Part shown: positions 5,587 through 8,025 of the stretch, piece after piece
How positions within the stretch are numbered: position 1 is the first letter of the stretch
Layout of the letters: each line of letters starts with the position of its first letter
From: Candidatus Zixiibacteriota bacterium
GTDB taxonomy: Bacteria > Zixibacteria > MSB-5A5 > GN15 > FEB-12
Reading direction: 5' to 3'
DNA length: 8,025 nucleotides
Assembly (NCBI GenBank): GCA_016213305.1
Contig: JACRAV010000245.1
Location: forward strand, 1 to 8,025
The notes under the pieces: model-generated
The model's input: the letters and a program-made list of their open reading frames with translations, nothing else
Databases searched by the model: none
What the model was told of the DNA's origin: nothing
Position numbers and translations under genes: made by a program

Positions 5587-6284
5587 GATTTCCCCTCGGT
5601 GTTCGTCAGCACGTCCTCGATGACTTCAAATTGCGACTCCAGCCGGGCGTCGATATCCCCGACCGGCGTCTGGATGAAACAGCCGCCGACTTTAACACGC
5701 GGATCGGCTTCGATGGTGAGTTCACGGATCAGGGTCTGACTCGAAAGATACTTTTGTATATTCTGCTCGACTACGGGCAGATAGTCGGGATGGACCAGTA
5801 TTTTGAGCCGCGAGCGGTCGGTCAGTTGATCGATGATGCCGGCGATCATGGCCGCCGTTTTTTCGCGGTCGATCTCGACAGCGTCACAGGTGACTTTCCG
5901 GCTGATCCGAATGACCAGTTCAAGAATCTTCTGCTTGGCCTCCTCCAGCACGGTGGCGCGGGCGCGAACGGCGTCGCCGATCGCCTGGTCGAACTGTTGC
6001 ATAACCCGCCGGGCTTCAGCCATCCCCTGCTCATACCCGGCCTTGCGGCCCTGATCGAACCCGTCTTGACGCGCATCCTCCTTCTCCCGAGTGAGAACCT
6101 GTTCAAACTCTCCGATTTCCTGCACCGGGATCAGCTTGGCGCCCGTGGGGGCGGTTATGTACTGCACTCTGGGAAACAGGCGCGCCAGCTTGCGCTCGGC
6201 GGCCGCTTCGGCCTGGGCGTCGAGTTGTTGCTCGCCGATGAAGATCGTCGGCGCAACGGTCACATGTCGCAGGACATTAGACAA
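5583..6284 (-). CDS. fliH: FliH, flagellar export ATPase stator/regulator
   Basis: FliH binds the N-terminus of FliI, holds it at the motor C ring and restrains its ATPase activity. The frame is open upstream into fliG as far as 6383, but I place the start at TTG 6284: it overlaps the fliG stop by 8 nt and is preceded by AAGAGG at 6-nt spacing, while the ATG at 6383 lies deep inside fliG. This gives 233 residues, close to the usual size, starting MSNVLRHVTVAPTIF. Residues 75-87 carry a GxxxG ladder (G75, G79, G83, G87 in DGFDQGRKAGYEQG), the known FliH helix-packing signature, inside a long charged helix. The C-terminal domain ends with LTIEADPRVKVGGCFIQTPVGDIDARLESQF (about 189-219), typical of FliH and its V-ATPase subunit E relatives. 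A GTG at 6263 is a weaker alternative start without a ribosome site. Confidence 0.92.
   Translation of the reverse strand: MSNVLRHVTVAPTIFIGEQQLDAQAEAAAERKLARLFPRVQYITAPTGAKLIPVQEIGEFEQVLTREKEDARQDGFDQGRKAGYEQGMAEARRVMQQFDQAIGDAVRARATVLEEAKQKILELVIRISRKVTCDAVEIDREKTAAMIAGIIDQLTDRSRLKILVHPDYLPVVEQNIQKYLSSQTLIRELTIEADPRVKVGGCFIQTPVGDIDARLESQFEVIEDVLTNTEGKS
5592..5597 (-). promoter_or_regulatory. Ribosome binding site deciding the fliI GTG start
   Basis: GAGGGG on the minus strand lies 5 nt before the GTG at 5586, inside the end of fliH. It supports the GTG start with a 4-nt overlap. Confidence 0.65.
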
Positions 6285-7287
6285 TAATATCCTCTTTGCG
6301 GCCTCGACCGGCGATAATGATCTGCCCTTCTTCTTCGAGCCGCCGCACGGATTCGACAATCCGGGACTGGGCCGCCTCGACATCGGACAACCGCGTCGGC
6401 CCCATGAACTCCATCTCCTCCTTGATCATGTTGGCGACACGTTCCGAGACGTTCTTGAAGATCTTCGTCTTGACTTCCTCGTTGGCCGCCTTGAGCGCCA
6501 CCGACAGGTCCTTGGTTTCCACTTCCTTGAGCAGACGCTGGATCGACCGGTCGTCGAGCAGGACTATGTCGTCGAAGACGAACATCATGTTCTTGACCTC
6601 GGCGGCCAGATCAGGGTCCTCGGCTTCGAGCGATTGCAGAATGTTCTTCTCGGCCGTCGAATCGATCAGGTTGAGAATTTCGGCGATCGCCTTGGCGCCG
6701 CCGGAGACCGACAGGTCGCGTCCGGCCGTGCTTCCGAACTGATCTTCGAGCGTCCCTTCGATTTCTTTCAAAATCTCCGGCGATATCTTTTCCATGGTCG
6801 CGATCCGAAGAGCGATCTCCGCCTGCAGTTCGGGGGACAATTCCGACAGGACCGAGGCCGAATGCTGGGGCAACAATTGGGTCAGGATGAGCGCTGTGGT
6901 CTGCGGGTGCTCATTTTGGAAGAAGCCGGCCAGTTGTTTCGGATCGATATCTTTGAGGAGTGAAAATCCCCGCGACTTGAAGGAGGATTCCAACCGCCCC
7001 ATGATCTCCTTGGCTTTGTTCTTGCCCACCGCTTTCTCCAGGATTTCCTTGGCGAAATCAACGCCGCCCTGCGAGATGTACTGCCGCGCCATAAAGATGT
7101 CATGGCACTCCTCGACCACCTTCGCCTCCACCTCGGCCGGAACATCGCGCAGGTTCGCGATTTCGATGGTGATCTTCTCGAGCTCCTCTTCGCGCATCCC
7201 CTTGAGCACGAGCGCGGAAACTTCGGGGCCGAAGGCGATCAGGGCGATCGCCGCTTTCTGTTGACTTGTCAGTGCCGTAAAATCCAT
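6277..7287 (-). CDS. fliG: FliG, flagellar rotor/switch protein
   Basis: FliG forms the upper C ring, is fixed to FliF by its N-terminal domain, contacts FliM through its middle domain and takes up torque from the MotA stator through its C-terminal domain. With ATG at 7287 it has 336 residues, normal for the family. The N-terminal domain is residues 1-100 (LTSQQKAAIALIAFG). The middle-domain EHPQ motif is at 126-129, followed by LILTQLLPQHSASVLSEL. The GG hinge is at 196-197. The C-terminal domain carries DDRSIQRLLKEVETKDLSVALK and the torque helix with R283, E290/E291 and the GPTR arginine (R299), matching the charged residues known from enterobacterial FliG. The frame extends upstream to a TTG at 7302, but AGGTGG at 7291-7296 favours the ATG. 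It starts 7 nt after the fliF stop and its stop lies inside the fliH start region. Confidence 0.97.
   Translation of the reverse strand: MDFTALTSQQKAAIALIAFGPEVSALVLKGMREEELEKITIEIANLRDVPAEVEAKVVEECHDIFMARQYISQGGVDFAKEILEKAVGKNKAKEIMGRLESSFKSRGFSLLKDIDPKQLAGFFQNEHPQTTALILTQLLPQHSASVLSELSPELQAEIALRIATMEKISPEILKEIEGTLEDQFGSTAGRDLSVSGGAKAIAEILNLIDSTAEKNILQSLEAEDPDLAAEVKNMMFVFDDIVLLDDRSIQRLLKEVETKDLSVALKAANEEVKTKIFKNVSERVANMIKEEMEFMGPTRLSDVEAAQSRIVESVRRLEEEGQIIIAGRGRKEDIIV
6291..6296 (-). promoter_or_regulatory. Ribosome binding site deciding the fliH TTG start
   Basis: AAGAGG on the minus strand, 6 nt before TTG 6284 and within the last codons of fliG. It is the main reason for choosing the TTG over the far upstream ATG. 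Confidence 0.65.
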
Positions 7288-7290
7288 CTT

Positions 7291-7296
7291 CCACCT
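7291..7296 (-). promoter_or_regulatory. Ribosome binding site deciding the fliG start
   Basis: AGGTGG on the minus strand overlaps the fliF TAG stop and lies 3 nt before ATG 7287. It fits the AGGTGA part of the extended Shine-Dalgarno sequence, for which short spacing is normal, and supports the ATG over TTG 7302. Confidence 0.55.
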
Positions 7297-8025
7297 ACTC
7301 AATCATCATGGTCTTGATGACCTTGGCAATTTCTTCAGGCCGTTCCTTGGCCATGACCTGCATCTGATCGACCAAGCGCGGTTTGCGCGCTTCCGCGACG
7401 ATGGCCTCCACTTCCTCGATCGGGGCGGCCACCGACCGCCGCGGACCTCCGCCCACCGGGGAAGGCGGCGGCAAAATCCGGGACAGGGCCGCGAACAATT
7501 TTTTCGACTTCCGTTTGAAATACAGAAGGGCGAGAACCACCAGCAGAACCACGCCAACCTTCTTGCCGATATCCATGTACATCTCGCGCTGATACATGTT
7601 GTCCAGCGCCTGCCGGTCCACCTCAACCTGCTCGTGATCGAACGGCACATTCACTATTTCGATCTGGTCGTTTCTCTGCGGATCAAATCCAACCGCACTC
7701 TTGACGATTCCGGCCAGACGGTCAAGATCATCCTGCGAACGCGGCTGATACACGCGCTCGGCGGACTCCGTTCCCTCTTTGGGCGTCTGATAAGTACCGT
7801 CCACCGTCACCGCCAGCGACAACCGCTGGATTGTCCCCACCGCATGAATGATATGTTCGACCGTCTTATTGAGTTCGTAGTTGGTGACAATCGTCTCGGA
7901 GCTCTCATCCTGCTTGCTGTCTTTGGCCTGGTCGTTCTTGTCCGAAGACGAACTGCTATTGGTGGTCTTTTCTTCGCTCCGAATCGACGGTTTGTCCGGG
8001 TCATACGACTCCGAGGTTCGCTCCA
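7295..8025 (-). CDS. fliF: FliF, flagellar MS-ring protein (C-terminal part; 5' end beyond window)
   Basis: FliF makes the inner-membrane MS ring, the base on which rod, export gate and C ring are built. About 242 C-terminal residues are visible; the frame is open through position 8025, so the start lies outside. The visible part begins ERTSESYDPDKPSIRSEE, the conserved SxxxxYDPDxxxxRSE segment, followed by a serine- and charge-rich insert (SSSSDKNDQAKDSKQDESSE) and then TNYELNKT, another FliF hallmark before the ring-building domain. A membrane segment, VGVVLLVVLALLYF, spans about 7517-7564 and is followed by basic residues KRKSKK, consistent with the second FliF helix and a cytoplasmic tail. 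The tail has a proline/glycine linker and ends with a helical segment containing DQMQVMAKERPEEIAKVIKTMM, the FliG-binding end. fliG follows after 7 nt, so partner genes are adjacent. I see no promoter for the block within the window. Confidence 0.94.
   Translation of the reverse strand, partial: ERTSESYDPDKPSIRSEEKTTNSSSSSDKNDQAKDSKQDESSETIVTNYELNKTVEHIIHAVGTIQRLSLAVTVDGTYQTPKEGTESAERVYQPRSQDDLDRLAGIVKSAVGFDPQRNDQIEIVNVPFDHEQVEVDRQALDNMYQREMYMDIGKKVGVVLLVVLALLYFKRKSKKLFAALSRILPPPSPVGGGPRRSVAAPIEEVEAIVAEARKPRLVDQMQVMAKERPEEIAKVIKTMMIE

Noticed and set aside
6091..6963. A 290-codon plus-strand open frame opposite fliG/fliH
   Set aside because: Antisense shadow of FliG; the leucine- and aspartate-rich pattern mirrors the FliG helices.
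1..8025. CRISPR arrays, insertion sequences, attachment sites, tRNA or rRNA genes
   Set aside because: No regularly spaced repeats, transposase-like frames, tRNA-like folds or rRNA segments were found on either strand.

Overview
The window carries parts of two flagellar gene clusters, both read on the minus strand, with one unrelated-looking secreted-protein gene on the plus strand between them. Reading in the minus direction, from the high coordinates down, it runs fliF (3' part only), fliG, fliH, fliI and fliJ. Then comes the plus-strand gene (about 2478-3776), a regulatory intergenic region (about 2069-2477), and flgF, flgG and the 5' part of flgA, which runs off the low edge. The DNA is GC-rich and densely coding.

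The fli block has typical operon packing: a 7-nt gap fliF/fliG, an 8-nt overlap fliG/fliH, a 4-nt GTGA overlap fliH/fliI and a 10-nt gap fliI/fliJ. Its products build the base of the flagellum. FliF forms the MS ring, FliG is the rotor/switch protein held on the FliF C-terminus, and FliH-FliI-FliJ are the stator, ATPase and stalk of the type III export apparatus. The flg block encodes the proximal rod (FlgF), the distal rod (FlgG) and the periplasmic P-ring chaperone (FlgA), a common order that is often followed by flgH/flgI, which would lie outside this window.

The plus-strand gene encodes a secreted protein of about 432 residues. It has a signal peptide, two cohesin-like beta modules and a C-terminal type IX secretion (PorSS type A) sorting domain with the motif YPNPFNP. 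It converges on fliJ (18 bp apart) and diverges from flgF. This combination, a full flagellar export set plus the NYPNPFNPTT-type sorting domain at moderately high GC, suggests a member of the FCB superphylum outside classical Bacteroidota, with a Zixibacteria-like lineage as my best guess. That taxonomic call is inference.

The least ordinary part is the region of about 410 bp between flgF and the secreted-protein gene. It contains a good sigma-54-type promoter for flgF (TGGCAC...TGCT) whose predicted start leaves only a 12-nt leader. Upstream of it are a perfect 16-bp palindrome and two inverted 13-bp copies of a common motif at enhancer-like distance. Facing the other way is a sigma-70-like promoter overlapped by an 8-6-8 inverted repeat. 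I found no CRISPR, insertion sequence, tRNA or rRNA. Apart from this regulatory layout and the embedded secreted protein, the window is standard flagellar biology.
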